Shown in pieces: positions 17,932 through 26,183 of a stretch of DNA of 64,000 nucleotides. The position numbers and the translations under genes were made by a program. The stretch's first letter is position 1. Every line of letters starts with the position of its first letter. This DNA is from Desulfosudis oleivorans. GTDB lineage: Bacteria; Desulfobacterota; Desulfobacteria; Desulfobacterales; SURF-7. The DNA lies in the NCBI GenBank assembly GCA_020723325.1, contig DYJD01000009.1:1-64000 (forward strand). Reading direction: 5' to 3'. The notes under the pieces were generated by a model that was given only the letters and a program-made list of their open reading frames with translations, searched no databases and was not told where the DNA came from.

Positions 17932-17946
17932 TGGCACGTTCCTTGA
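17932..17946 (+). promoter_or_regulatory. sigma-54-like promoter of the rubredoxin operon
   Basis: TTGGCACGTTCCTTGA: the -24 GG and the -12 position have the required 10-base spacing and the flanks match TTGGCAC-N5-TTGC, but the -12 dinucleotide reads GA instead of GC. It lies about 120 bases upstream of the rubredoxin start. Confidence 0.5.
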
Positions 17947-18068
17947 TAATCTTTAAGGACATTTTGAGTTCGGCAAATCCTTGATCCGGACAAAAATTCA
18001 AACCGGATAAAGTTATGCAGGCTATTGAACAATTATGCAGCAACCTGAATGCAGGAAAGGAGAACAAC

Positions 18069-18227
18069 ATGACCAAATGGGAATGCCCTTGCGGGTACGT
18101 GTATGATCCGGAAGAGGGCGACACTGAAAACGGCATATCCGCCGGGACCGCTTTTGAAGACCTGCCCGAAGATTGGGTATGCCCCAAATGCGGGGCGCAA
18201 AAAGATTTCTTTGAACCAGTGGATTGA
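18069..18227 (+). CDS. rubredoxin with a C-x-C first knuckle
   Basis: 52 residues from ATG 18069 (AAAGGAG upstream). It is a one-iron electron carrier, normally Fe(Cys)4. The second knuckle is the standard CPKCG. The first reads [11 protein letters not shown], that is Cys-x-Cys-Gly instead of the usual Cys-x2-Cys-Gly; the codons (TGC CCT TGC GGG) are clear. The rest ([22 protein letters not shown]) is a textbook rubredoxin. The gene is followed by a 110-residue Cys-motif protein, probably in the same transcript. Confidence 0.9.
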   Translation: MTKWECPCGYVYDPEEGDTENGISAGTAFEDLPEDWVCPKCGAQKDFFEPVD

Positions 18228-18264
18228 TTTTTTCAGATTACAATAAAGATGAAGGAGAACTTGC

Positions 18265-18597
18265 ATGAAGATTGACATTCAAAAAAATCTAGTGGAATTC
18301 ACACCGGAAAATGCAGATGAAAAATCCAAGCTGGAAGCCCTGTGGCGCCTGCTGGTGGACTGTGTGCGCTTTAACAAAAAACTTGTCCCGGTGGGGGAGT
18401 ATATAGCCAAACGGGATGCATTTGCGCGCTTTGCCATTGAAGGCCTGAAAACCCAGGATACTATGGAAACCTACCCGGAGGTTCATGTGGATGCGGATTG
18501 TCGCTGCTATTGCCAGACCTGCAATAAATATGTGGAACTCAAAAAAGGGGACCGTATTCCCCCCTGTTGCGGAAAATTGATGGAAGTTTTGGACTGA
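18265..18597 (+). CDS. small protein with C-terminal cysteine knuckles
   Basis: 110 residues; AAGGAG lies six bases before the ATG. The N-terminal 75 residues are helical with no known motif. The C-terminus has CRCYCQTCNKYVEL and, 14 residues on, PPCCGK, the layout of a rubredoxin-like or zinc-ribbon metal site. It starts 37 bases after the rubredoxin gene, so it is likely a redox partner or a metal-binding relative. No family named with confidence. Confidence 0.7.
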   Translation: MKIDIQKNLVEFTPENADEKSKLEALWRLLVDCVRFNKKLVPVGEYIAKRDAFARFAIEGLKTQDTMETYPEVHVDADCRCYCQTCNKYVELKKGDRIPPCCGKLMEVLD

Positions 18598-18620
18598 TTC
18601 ACCGGCCTTGTCATTGGTTC

Positions 18621-18700
18621 GGACCTTGGTCATTGTTTCGGCCATATCGCGGCTGGAAGCCGCTCCCACGATGGAGGGTGGCCGGAACCATGATCAAAGC
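18621..18700 (+). repeat. 80-bp dispersed repeat with internal palindrome, copy 2
   Basis: Matches 8661-8740 at roughly 78 percent by eye; the core TCGCGGCTGGAAGCCGCTCC is identical. As in copy 1, a GGTATCGACC/GGTACCGGGG-type stretch follows within about 50 bases. It lies between the small Cys-motif gene and the LTA-synthase-like gene, in a gap that otherwise shows no gene. Confidence 0.65.
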
Positions 18701-18912
18701 CTAAGTTCGGTACCGGGGTCGGTGCCGCAAGCGGTATCGACCCGAATCATCTCCCACAAAAAGTGCTTTCCGATAAAAATGATCCTGCTGATTTTTTTTC
18801 AGCCGGCAACGGTTCTTTTGGCCTTTTTTTCCAAAATATGGTAAAAAGCGGGTTCGCTAAGAAGATGCCCCGTAAAATCAATGGAAAATTGTATTATTGT
18901 AGGCCGAAGACC

Positions 18913-20682
18913 ATGCCCAAAACCAAGAGCCACATTTCTGAAGATATTTCACAGCCGGAAAGCCCATTCAAACCGGACCATACGACTTTTCCGCGTAAAC
19001 TCGGCCGTTGGCTGAAGAACCTGTTGTTCAACCGTTATCTCTTTTTTTTGATATTCATGTTGGGCTATACCCATATCATGGAGATCTACGGCGGGTTGCC
19101 GGCCTTGCTGCCGGCCTGGCGGCTGGAAATCCCCCTGCTGCTCTACTTATATTGCTATTTTAATTTGATCACCCGCGATTCCAAATGGCAGGCCTTGATC
19201 ACCGCCCTCCCGATTGTGCTGTTATACGGCGTGTTCGATGTCTATCATCTCCAGCTCGGACGCCTGATGCGGGTCACGGAAATAACCGAGCTGCCGGAAT
19301 TGATAAAAATCACCCCCCTGTGGATCATTATTTTCCTTGGTTTGTTGTTGGGCCTGCCCCTTCTGGCGTTTTTGCGCCTGCTGCGGCCAAGCCGGCTGAT
19401 AATGTTGGGGGCCATGCCGCTGCTTATTCTGGTGGCGGCAGCGGAATTCATCCCGGAAATATTCATAACGGCTTTTGAGGGCACGCAGAAACCCATTGTC
19501 ACCTATTCGGATATCATGAGCGCCCGGGACAACGGCCGTTTCAGCATGAGCCTTTACAACGAGGCCAAGCGCCAGACGTTCATAAAAAAAATTGCAAGCT
19601 ATAAAGGCAATGTCTTTTTCTTGAAGGATTTCGAGGAAGTGGTTGCCCAGCTCAATTCCCTGCCGGCCAAAAATAATGTCCATCTGATCATGATGGAAAG
19701 CTTTTTTGATCCTGAATTGCTGAGCGGCGCGGTTTTTTCCCGCAAGCCCACCCATCCGGATTTTGAAAAAATTTTTAAAAACAAGGGTTCGCTTACAATC
19801 TCCCCGGTATTCGGCGGCGGAACAGCCCAGGCGGAATTCGAGGCCCTTTGCGGTGTGCCTGCCTTGCGGGAACTGTCCGGCGTGGAGTTCGACGCCTTCA
19901 GCGGCCGCAGGACCTTGTGCCTGCCGAATATCCTTTTAAGAGGCGGCTACCATACCGTGGCCACCAACGCTTTTGTTCCCGACTTTTTCAATTCCATCAA
20001 CGCCTACCAAGGTGTGGGTTTTGAGAAGAGCTACTATCCCAAGGAATATGCCGCCGCCCGTGAGACCTATCTGTCCATCGGCGATGTAACGGGTGAGAAA
20101 TACATGTTCGACGGTGATCTTTTCAGGCAGAACCTTGCTTTTATCGCCGAATGGAAGAATGAACATCCCCAGGTGCCGCTGTTCAACTATGTCATGACCA
20201 TTTACGGCCACACGCCCAACCTCATGAATGCCACCAAGCGGCCCCAAATCATTACCGTCAAGGGCGGCATCAAAGACGAGCAAATGGAACGCGGGGTCAA
20301 TCAATATTACTACCGCACGGAAGCCATCGCCGAGTTCCTGAGGGGTATCCAGCTCATCGATCCCCAGAGCCTGGTGATCCTGGTGAGTGATCACATCCCA
20401 CCCATGACCTATGGGCCCATCACTTACCAGAAATTCAAGTACGTGGCCGGCCACAAGGATTTCATGCACATCAACCGTATCTTTTTCTTTGAAGATGGCA
20501 AGGCCGTGCACTATGACACGCTTCATCATTACGATATACCCTACATCATCCTCAATTATATCACCAAGGGGAAATATTGCCGGAAGCATGTCTGCGACTT
20601 TAAATCCCGCGGCAAGCCAATCCAGAAAAAGGACTACCGGGAAGCCTACATGACCATCATGGCCAATGCCATGAATCTGTAA
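18913..20682 (+). CDS. LTA synthase / phosphoglycerol transferase-like membrane sulfatase-fold protein
   Basis: 589 residues from ATG 18913; this start is uncertain (weak AGG nearby, alternative at 18865). Four or five TM helices occupy residues 35-210, and the rest is an extracytoplasmic alkaline-phosphatase-superfamily domain. Visible are MMESFFDP (metal-binding Glu), SPVFGGGTAQAEFEALCG with the Thr nucleophile position, YGHTPN and VSDHIPPM (metal ligands). Gram-positive relatives polymerise lipoteichoic acid; Gram-negative ones (OpgB, EptA-like) decorate glucans or lipid A. The likely role here is transfer of phosphoglycerol or a similar group to an envelope glycan. Confidence 0.75.
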   Translation: MPKTKSHISEDISQPESPFKPDHTTFPRKLGRWLKNLLFNRYLFFLIFMLGYTHIMEIYGGLPALLPAWRLEIPLLLYLYCYFNLITRDSKWQALITALPIVLLYGVFDVYHLQLGRLMRVTEITELPELIKITPLWIIIFLGLLLGLPLLAFLRLLRPSRLIMLGAMPLLILVAAAEFIPEIFITAFEGTQKPIVTYSDIMSARDNGRFSMSLYNEAKRQTFIKKIASYKGNVFFLKDFEEVVAQLNSLPAKNNVHLIMMESFFDPELLSGAVFSRKPTHPDFEKIFKNKGSLTISPVFGGGTAQAEFEALCGVPALRELSGVEFDAFSGRRTLCLPNILLRGGYHTVATNAFVPDFFNSINAYQGVGFEKSYYPKEYAAARETYLSIGDVTGEKYMFDGDLFRQNLAFIAEWKNEHPQVPLFNYVMTIYGHTPNLMNATKRPQIITVKGGIKDEQMERGVNQYYYRTEAIAEFLRGIQLIDPQSLVILVSDHIPPMTYGPITYQKFKYVAGHKDFMHINRIFFFEDGKAVHYDTLHHYDIPYIILNYITKGKYCRKHVCDFKSRGKPIQKKDYREAYMTIMANAMNL

Positions 20683-20688
20683 GCCGGG

Positions 20689-21186
20689 CTACATATAGTT
20701 TCTGCGGTTTAAAAACATGGATTGGCGCGGGGTGATATAGACCTTGACATCCACCGTGGCAAAACCTTCATGATACACCACGGCCCCCACCTGGGCGCCG
20801 CGCATAAAGGACCGGGTTTCCACCATGACCTCGTCCATGGAAAGGGCGTTTTTGCCCGCATAGGTTTGACCGTTCACCAGGATGCCGGCCAGCCGTTCAG
20901 ACAACTGGCGATAGCCGTCCAGAATGGCCGCCCGTTCAGCCAGAAATTTTTTCTGCATGGGACTGCCTTCTTCCGGTTCAATACCCTTGCCTCTCACCAG
21001 GATCATGATTTTGAGGTCGGATTCTTCCGGTTCGATACCGGGGACAATGTTTTCCGCCCGGTTCACCGGACTTTCATATTTTAAAATCTGATGCATGCTG
21101 GTGCACCCGGTAAGACAAATCATCCCAAACCCCACTGCCGTTATCACCACCAGAACTGCGGCTGAAGCATTGCGCAAGCGGCCCAT
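20689..21186 (-). CDS. LPP20-like lipoprotein
   Basis: 165 residues with a lipoprotein signal (AAVLVVITAVGFGMICLTGC). The mature part has the pattern AERAAILDGYRQLSERLAGILVNGQTY ... VETRSFMRGAQVGAVVYHEGFATVDVKVYI, which fits the LPP20/FlgT-like N-terminal fold of envelope lipoproteins. It is convergent with the transferase gene, 6 bases away. It probably sits on the outer membrane; specific role unknown. Confidence 0.65.
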   Translation of the reverse strand: MGRLRNASAAVLVVITAVGFGMICLTGCTSMHQILKYESPVNRAENIVPGIEPEESDLKIMILVRGKGIEPEEGSPMQKKFLAERAAILDGYRQLSERLAGILVNGQTYAGKNALSMDEVMVETRSFMRGAQVGAVVYHEGFATVDVKVYITPRQSMFLNRRNYM

Positions 21187-21401
21187 GACCGGCCCTCCTC
21201 TTGAATCTTGATCGTTATCAATGAAAATAAATGATTGGGTCAGCCTGTATCACTTTTCTGTTGATCGGCATTCTGCAGATAAATCTTTAAGCCTTCAGCC
21301 TGCTTGCCTTTACCGCCAAGGCGGCAATTTCTTCCGGCCGGATTGTGCCCCAAAAGCATATATAGCCAATAACCATTTGTTTTTTTAAAACTATTTTTTA
21401 T

Positions 21402-21416
21402 GGCACAATCATTGCG
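21402..21416 (+). promoter_or_regulatory. sigma-54 promoter
   Basis: TGGCACAATCATTGC has GG and GC separated by exactly 10 bases, matching TGGCAC-N5-TTGC. It lies 55 bases upstream of the secreted protein gene at 21471. An inverted copy of GATTGTGCC occurs at 21341-21349 but lacks a matching -12 element. Confidence 0.6.
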
Positions 21417-21470
21417 ATCAGAGGGGTAGGATGGTTGTTTTCAAATTTCGTGACCAACCCGAGGCGATTC

Positions 21471-22034
21471 ATGCTGAATTTCTATAAATCCATAGAGCTT
21501 TACCGGTTTCAAGCCATCCGGCTGCTTTTCTGGATTTGTCTTTTATTGCCCGGCGATGCCGGCGCGGAAGCCGTGCCGCCCACCCTCTATTATGCCCGGT
21601 TCACAGTGACTTCCCGCAACGGGATGATCACGGCCGCCAAACTGGAGCTGTTGCCGATAGAAACAGAATACCGTTCCGAGGGCTTTCAATGTCTTCCCAT
21701 CACCGGCACGGCCGCTCTCAACAGCGGGCTGGATTTGGGCGTGGCCGCCCGCCATGACGGCCTTATCCGCATTCTCACAATTTATGGTTTGAAATCCGTT
21801 TCCGCCCAGGGACGGCTCTTGAATTCAAGGGGCGATGATCAGGTGCAAATGCATTATGAAGGGGTTTTCCGCTATCCGTTCCGAATCAATGCCGAGAATT
21901 TTGAAGACGGTGTTTATCGCCTGGATCTGGCCGTTGAATTTTCGCCCCTGTCGTTTCCGGACCGCTGGTCTTATCTATCCCTGAAGCATGAAATCCGGAA
22001 AACTTTCTTCTGGGTCTTGGGCTTCTTCATTTAA
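21471..22034 (+). CDS. secreted protein of unknown function
   Basis: 187 residues from ATG 21471, with GAGGCG six bases upstream. A signal peptide (AIRLLFWICLLLPGDAGA) precedes a beta-rich domain of about 160 residues with no recognised motif. A hydrophobic C-terminal tail (FFWVLGFFI) could be a short membrane association. It is preceded by a good sigma-54 promoter, so expression is probably conditional. It overlaps the convergent small gene by 4 bases. Confidence 0.55.
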   Translation: MLNFYKSIELYRFQAIRLLFWICLLLPGDAGAEAVPPTLYYARFTVTSRNGMITAAKLELLPIETEYRSEGFQCLPITGTAALNSGLDLGVAARHDGLIRILTIYGLKSVSAQGRLLNSRGDDQVQMHYEGVFRYPFRINAENFEDGVYRLDLAVEFSPLSFPDRWSYLSLKHEIRKTFFWVLGFFI

Positions 22035-22228
22035 AGGGTATATTTCCATTCCCTTTTATCACCGGCGATCAGCCGCTTGCGCTTATCGACACAGGCAATG
22101 CAGTTGCAGCCCTTTGCCAAGTCATGGGGTCCGAGCTTTTCAGCCAAGTCAATGGAGGCATTGATCATTTCATAAATCATACGACGTTCCATTTCCATTT
22201 TCTTTTGTTTCGGATCATCGGCTTTCAT
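22031..22228 (-). CDS. small protein with Cys-x-Cys-x2-Cys motif
   Basis: 65 residues; the ATG overlaps the stop of the nucleotidyltransferase gene by 4 bases, so it is translationally coupled. A helical N-terminus (MEMERRMIYEMINASIDLAEKLG) is followed by GCNCIACVDKRKRLI, which could bind a metal. Family not recognised. It could be an accessory or antitoxin-like partner of the preceding protein, but nothing in the sequence proves this. Confidence 0.55.
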   Translation of the reverse strand: MKADDPKQKKMEMERRMIYEMINASIDLAEKLGPHDLAKGCNCIACVDKRKRLIAGDKREWKYTL

Positions 22229-22815
22229 GATTCGTTTTTATTCCCATAAACATCATCAAAAGACTTCCTGATGAAATTTTCCAGCCGGAACCGCGTTGCA
22301 AAGCGTTCGATTTTCACTCGATCCAAACGGTCAAAGGAGTTCGACATCAATTCCTGTTGATCCAGACGCAAAAGGGTCAAAATGTCGGCTTCATCCTGCT
22401 TGAGTCTATCTGGATTATTGGCCATGGCCATAAGTTTAAGAACAACATAGTCTGTTGGTTGAATAATGGGGTGCTTGCCGATGGTTTGGTCGTTTACTTC
22501 TACACTGTTTCCAATGATTGCCTTTCCCTCTGGAGTCGCCACAAACATGAAATCAACCCGGCCCATTAGCCCCATATCCGAGTCAAATTGCGCAAAAACA
22601 GAGGTCTGATAGAAACACTGGTAGCCCAATTTTTGCATGGCTTTGATGATTCGAGGGCTGTGATCAGCTTCGGCCAATATGTCGATATCGGCTGTATAGC
22701 GCGGCAAGCCATAGGCGCCCAGGGCCAAAGCGCCGATCAAGGCATAGGGGACCTTCTTCTCCTCCAACTGACCTGCGACCAGATCCAAAATATTGAATAA
22801 TTTTTCAGATGCCAT
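22225..22815 (-). CDS. nucleotidyltransferase-fold protein (AbiEii/DUF6036-like)
   Basis: 196 residues. The N-terminal motif YALIGALALGAYGLPRYTADIDIL is the G-G/S...DxD signature of MNT/AbiEii-type nucleotidyltransferases, although the second of the usual two glycines is Ala. It is followed by VDFMFV (third acidic residue) and LKLMAM. Such proteins act as AMP- or CMP-transferring toxins, or as uncharacterised enzymes. It overlaps the HAD gene by 11 bases and the small Cys-motif gene by 4, so it is part of a four-gene minus-strand operon with a molybdate-type transporter. Confidence 0.7.
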   Translation of the reverse strand: MASEKLFNILDLVAGQLEEKKVPYALIGALALGAYGLPRYTADIDILAEADHSPRIIKAMQKLGYQCFYQTSVFAQFDSDMGLMGRVDFMFVATPEGKAIIGNSVEVNDQTIGKHPIIQPTDYVVLKLMAMANNPDRLKQDEADILTLLRLDQQELMSNSFDRLDRVKIERFATRFRLENFIRKSFDDVYGNKNES

Positions 22816-23581
22816 GGGTGTCCAGGCTTAGTAACCTCTGAATGACGGGCACAAGTGCCCTGAAATCCGCTGCCATTTCCTTTTCCAATTCTCTGGGAGC
22901 GCCCTCAGGGTAAGCCAGACCAAAATGCAAGTCAATGGGGATCTCATGGCGCCGACAATAGGCCTCCAATGACGGTTTGGTCATGCTGCCGATGCGCATG
23001 GCGCCGTGCTGCCAGCCCCATTGGAAGTGGGCGCCGTCGCCGCCGCTATCGCCCATGATGATGATTTTGTCCGGAGGGATACCGAAGGCCCGGGCGGCCT
23101 GTTCCGTGTTTTTACCCTTGTCCTGTATTTCCAGCAGGTCATAAATATCCCGAGGATCACTGGGCCGGCTTGGAAAGCGCACCAGCGGATTGGCCGACAA
23201 CACCGGCAGGCCAGGCAACAGATCACCGGCAAACGCCCGTTGGAAATAACCGATCATGCCGGTGGTGTTCACCATGAACAGGATGTCGTTGGCAAGGCAC
23301 CACTCCATCAACTCCGGTACGCCGGTGTAAGTCACAAAAGCCTGCTTCAGGTAGGCGTCCATCTGGTCCTCGGAAACCGGCGCCGGCAGCAGGCTATTGA
23401 TTTTCCGGGAAGCCTCGCCCAGGGAAATGGCATTGCCCGTGTATTGCCGGAAAATGTCGGAGGTTTGGGCAGCCAGTTGCGGATACAGAAAGTCGATAAA
23501 ATCAAAAGGGCCGCTGGGCGACAGGCATTCGCTCCAGTCCGAGGAAAAAATTCCTTTGTATTTGCGTTGATGCTGATTCAT
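22805..23581 (-). CDS. HAD-superfamily hydrolase-like protein
   Basis: 258 residues; GGGAG precedes the ATG. HAD-like motifs: IFSSDWSECLSPSGP (motif I, the nucleophile Asp in SDWSE), MVNTTGM (motif II Thr), a Lys in KGKNTEQAARAFGI and motif IV MGDSGGDGAHF. This points to a phosphatase of the HAD class with an inserted cap (about 40-110). Substrate unknown. It lies 19 bases downstream of the MOT1-like transporter gene on the same strand. Confidence 0.65.
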   Translation of the reverse strand: MNQHQRKYKGIFSSDWSECLSPSGPFDFIDFLYPQLAAQTSDIFRQYTGNAISLGEASRKINSLLPAPVSEDQMDAYLKQAFVTYTGVPELMEWCLANDILFMVNTTGMIGYFQRAFAGDLLPGLPVLSANPLVRFPSRPSDPRDIYDLLEIQDKGKNTEQAARAFGIPPDKIIIMGDSGGDGAHFQWGWQHGAMRIGSMTKPSLEAYCRRHEIPIDLHFGLAYPEGAPRELEKEMAADFRALVPVIQRLLSLDTHGI

Positions 23582-23600
23582 GGGGGCTCCCTTCCTTGGT

Positions 23601-24866
23601 TCAGATTTTGATCTTGGCTTTTTGAATCAGAAGGTCCACGCCGATGCCGATGCCGAAGGCCCAGGCCATATTGGGCACGGCCAGGGAAATGCCGCTGATC
23701 AACAGGGCCACAAAATATTCTTCATTGGTTTTCAGGCTTCGGATAAGCGGGCAAAGCTCAAGGCCGGCGAAAATCAGCAGCACGCCCAGCACGGAATTGG
23801 GAAGAAGGGTCAGAAAGGTGAGCCCGGCTTCACCAAAGACAAGGGCCAGGACCACCAAAATGGCGCCGATCATCACCGGCGCCCCGCCGGTCCTGGCCCC
23901 GAAGCGGTAATGGGCTGCCAGGCCGCCGGTTCCATGGCACATGGGCACTCCACCGATCAAACCGGTGGGCAGGTTGGCGATCCCCATGGTGAGGGCGAAC
24001 TTGCCGGCGGTGGTTTTCGACGGTTGGGGGTTGTCCGGAAACAGGCTGGAACAGGTGTCGGCCGTGCCCACACAGGCATTGCCGATGGTGAGGGGGATCT
24101 GGGGCAGGATCAGCATGATAAAGGCGATCCAAAGATCGTGCAATGAAAAGGACAGGACGGTTATCTTGGTGGGGCCGAGGGCCAGGCGCTGATTCCCAAG
24201 GCCGCCCAATAGAAAACCCGCTGTAACCCCCAGGGCCACCGCGGCGATGGCGGCCGGAAGCTTTTTATTGTCCAGCAGCAAAAGCACCAGCACAAAAACC
24301 GCCACACCCAGGATCAAGTTGATGCCGCTGTCCGGGTATGTGCCCATGACCCCGGATAAAAAAAGATTTTTACCGACGATCAGCTCAATGCCTTTTCTCA
24401 GGAAAACCAGCCCCAGGGCCAATTGTATGCCGCGCACCACTTGCTGGGTAAAAAGCTTGGCCAACTTGTCCACCAGGCCGGTCAATGAAAACAGCAACAG
24501 CAGCGCTCCGAAAATGACGCCGGCGGCGCCGATGACCGGCTCGGTGATCCGGTCGGGAAAGGCAATGGCAATGGCGCCCACGGCTTTTAAAGGTTGCACC
24601 GGGATGGGCAGCCGGAAATAAAAGCCGGTGAGAAGATAATACAGGCCGAAACATAAGAAAACCGTGCTGGGACTCAGTTTATTGATCAGGATCATGGCCA
24701 CCACAATGGGCAGCAATGTGCCCAGATCGCCCAAGGAGCCGGCCAGTTCCACCCGGTCAAAGCGGAAACCGCTCCAGGGTGCTTGCCTTTTGCCCGGAGG
24801 CGCCCCATCAAGGGGGATTTCTTTTTCAGTCGCCTTGTCCGCCTTCACCGCGCTTCCATTTTTCAT
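23601..24866 (-). CDS. MOT1-type molybdate (sulfate) transporter
   Basis: 421 residues from ATG 24866 (GAGGTG upstream), 10-12 TM helices. The motifs fit the MOT1 branch of SulP-related carriers: an N-terminal ELAGSLGDLGTLLP, the LPIPVQPLKAV segment and the later GGVPMCHGTGGLAAHYRFGARTGG. MOT1 proteins move molybdate with high affinity. The gene is divergent from a regulator carrying two TOBE (molybdate/tungstate-binding) domains, which supports an oxyanion role. The head of a four-gene operon. Confidence 0.8.
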   Translation of the reverse strand: MKNGSAVKADKATEKEIPLDGAPPGKRQAPWSGFRFDRVELAGSLGDLGTLLPIVVAMILINKLSPSTVFLCFGLYYLLTGFYFRLPIPVQPLKAVGAIAIAFPDRITEPVIGAAGVIFGALLLLFSLTGLVDKLAKLFTQQVVRGIQLALGLVFLRKGIELIVGKNLFLSGVMGTYPDSGINLILGVAVFVLVLLLLDNKKLPAAIAAVALGVTAGFLLGGLGNQRLALGPTKITVLSFSLHDLWIAFIMLILPQIPLTIGNACVGTADTCSSLFPDNPQPSKTTAGKFALTMGIANLPTGLIGGVPMCHGTGGLAAHYRFGARTGGAPVMIGAILVVLALVFGEAGLTFLTLLPNSVLGVLLIFAGLELCPLIRSLKTNEEYFVALLISGISLAVPNMAWAFGIGIGVDLLIQKAKIKI

Positions 24867-24920
24867 AGAGCACCTCATTGGATTTGTGATCCGAATTCAA
24901 CATAGGGCTTGACAAATAGT

Positions 24921-24942
24921 CACGATTAATTTAATTTTCGTG
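24921..24942. promoter_or_regulatory. inverted repeat between transporter and TunR-like regulator genes
   Basis: CACGA-N12-TCGTG in an AT-rich setting, 55 bases upstream of the transporter start. Its position suits binding by the divergent recombinase-fold regulator. The TunR consensus is not known to me in detail, so the match is positional only. Confidence 0.4.
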
Positions 24943-25021
24943 TCAATAATGATTAAGTTAACGCAGTCCGCCCGCTTCTGTCAAGGAAATTCTCAACCTT
25001 GGGCCTGATTTACATTTCGGC

Positions 25022-25062
25022 CCGATTGCGGTTGAAAGCCGCCCACCACCATGGTGGAAGGC
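25022..25062 (+). repeat. degenerate copy of the GCGGCTGGAAGCCGC repeat
   Basis: TTGCGGTTGAAAGCCGCCCACCACCATGGTGG resembles the core of the 8661 and 18621 elements and carries a perfect CCACCATGGTGG palindrome. It lies about 70 bases upstream of the regulator start. Confidence 0.4.
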
Positions 25063-25132
25063 ATAAAGATCGAACCCGGCCTGAAGGCCGGCTATGGCGG
25101 TGATGGCGGCCAACCAGGGGAGGAAACAAAGG

Positions 25133-26179
25133 ATGCCGGCACCTCATGCAGGTATTGTGGCCGCAACAACCAAAAAAACCATTGATCCTGTTCAATTGCA
25201 AAGCCTGGAGCAGTCATTTCGAGCCTGGGCAGAGGCCCCATGCGGAGCCAATCGAAAACTGTCGCGCCTGCGGGTGCTGCTGATATTTCTCTTGATCCGT
25301 TATACCGGCGCCAAGCTGAATGAGATCCTCAGCCTGAATCCAGCGGACGATTTTGATTTTACAAACTGCAAGGTCTGCTTTCGCAAAGGGGAAGTGAAAA
25401 GTAGCAGCATCCGAGAAGTCCGGATACCGGAAACACCGGCGATTGAAATCAAGAATCTCTTGAAAGAATTCAGTCCATCAAACATGATGGCTGGATTTTT
25501 TAAGATCGACCCTGCCCATGTACGCCGCAAATTCTATGACTGCGCTGAAGCGGCCGGCATCCCACGGGAAATGGGCACACCGGAAGCTATCCGGCGATCA
25601 AGGGCCATCGAGTTGATGCAAAGCAATATGCCCCTGCCGGTGGTGCAAAAAATCATGGGTCATTCCACCCCCAACCTGGCCGCGGCCTATGTGGAATTTT
25701 CCGAGGAGGAGATCCGCAAAGTCGAGCGCTTCCACATCGAACGGGAAAACCGCCGTAAAACCAGCGCCCGCAATTCTTTTTTCGGCAAGATCGATACTGT
25801 CCGCATCGGCGATGTGCAGGCTACGATCGAAATCATATCCCTGGAAGGGCATAGAATCCATTCCATTGTGACTCGGGACAGCCAGAGTCGCCTCGGCCTT
25901 AAACCCGGCTGCCTGGCGGGGGTGGAAGTCAAGGCCCCCTGGGTGGTCCTGCACAAAGCCATTGAAGAACCTGCTTGTTCGGCCGAGAACCGTTTCAAGG
26001 GCACCGTCCTCCGCATCATCAAAGGCAAGATCAATTCCGAAGTGGTCGTGCGAATCTCCGGCAGCACCGAATTATGCTCTATTCTTACTGAAAAAAGCCG
26101 GCAATTTCTGGGTATCGAAGAGGGCGATACGCTCTGGGCGGTCTTTAATGCGGCCATGACGGTAATTCACGTTGACTGA
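25133..26179 (+). CDS. TunR-family regulator: XerC/D-like domain plus two TOBE domains
   Basis: 348 residues from ATG 25133 (GGAGG nine bases upstream). Residues 1-195 have a tyrosine-recombinase fold: RYTGAKLNEILSL, IRRSRAIELM, IMGHSTPNLAAAYVEFS. The TGLR Arg is Lys (61) here and the HxLR His is not conserved, while the GH His and the Tyr (about 186) remain; recombinase activity is therefore unlikely. Two TOBE/Mop domains follow (about 213-280 and 283-348). Such proteins are the tungstate/molybdate-responsive TunR regulators described in sulfate-reducing deltaproteobacteria. It is divergent from a MOT1-type transporter, its probable target. Confidence 0.85.
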   Translation: MPAPHAGIVAATTKKTIDPVQLQSLEQSFRAWAEAPCGANRKLSRLRVLLIFLLIRYTGAKLNEILSLNPADDFDFTNCKVCFRKGEVKSSSIREVRIPETPAIEIKNLLKEFSPSNMMAGFFKIDPAHVRRKFYDCAEAAGIPREMGTPEAIRRSRAIELMQSNMPLPVVQKIMGHSTPNLAAAYVEFSEEEIRKVERFHIERENRRKTSARNSFFGKIDTVRIGDVQATIEIISLEGHRIHSIVTRDSQSRLGLKPGCLAGVEVKAPWVVLHKAIEEPACSAENRFKGTVLRIIKGKINSEVVVRISGSTELCSILTEKSRQFLGIEEGDTLWAVFNAAMTVIHVD

Positions 26180-26183
26180 ATTT

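Noticed and set aside
25133-25720. Tyrosine recombinase as sign of a mobile element
   Set aside because: Key catalytic residues are changed, the domain is fused to two TOBE domains and the gene pairs with a transporter; this fits a TunR-type regulator, and no attachment site or element boundary is visible.
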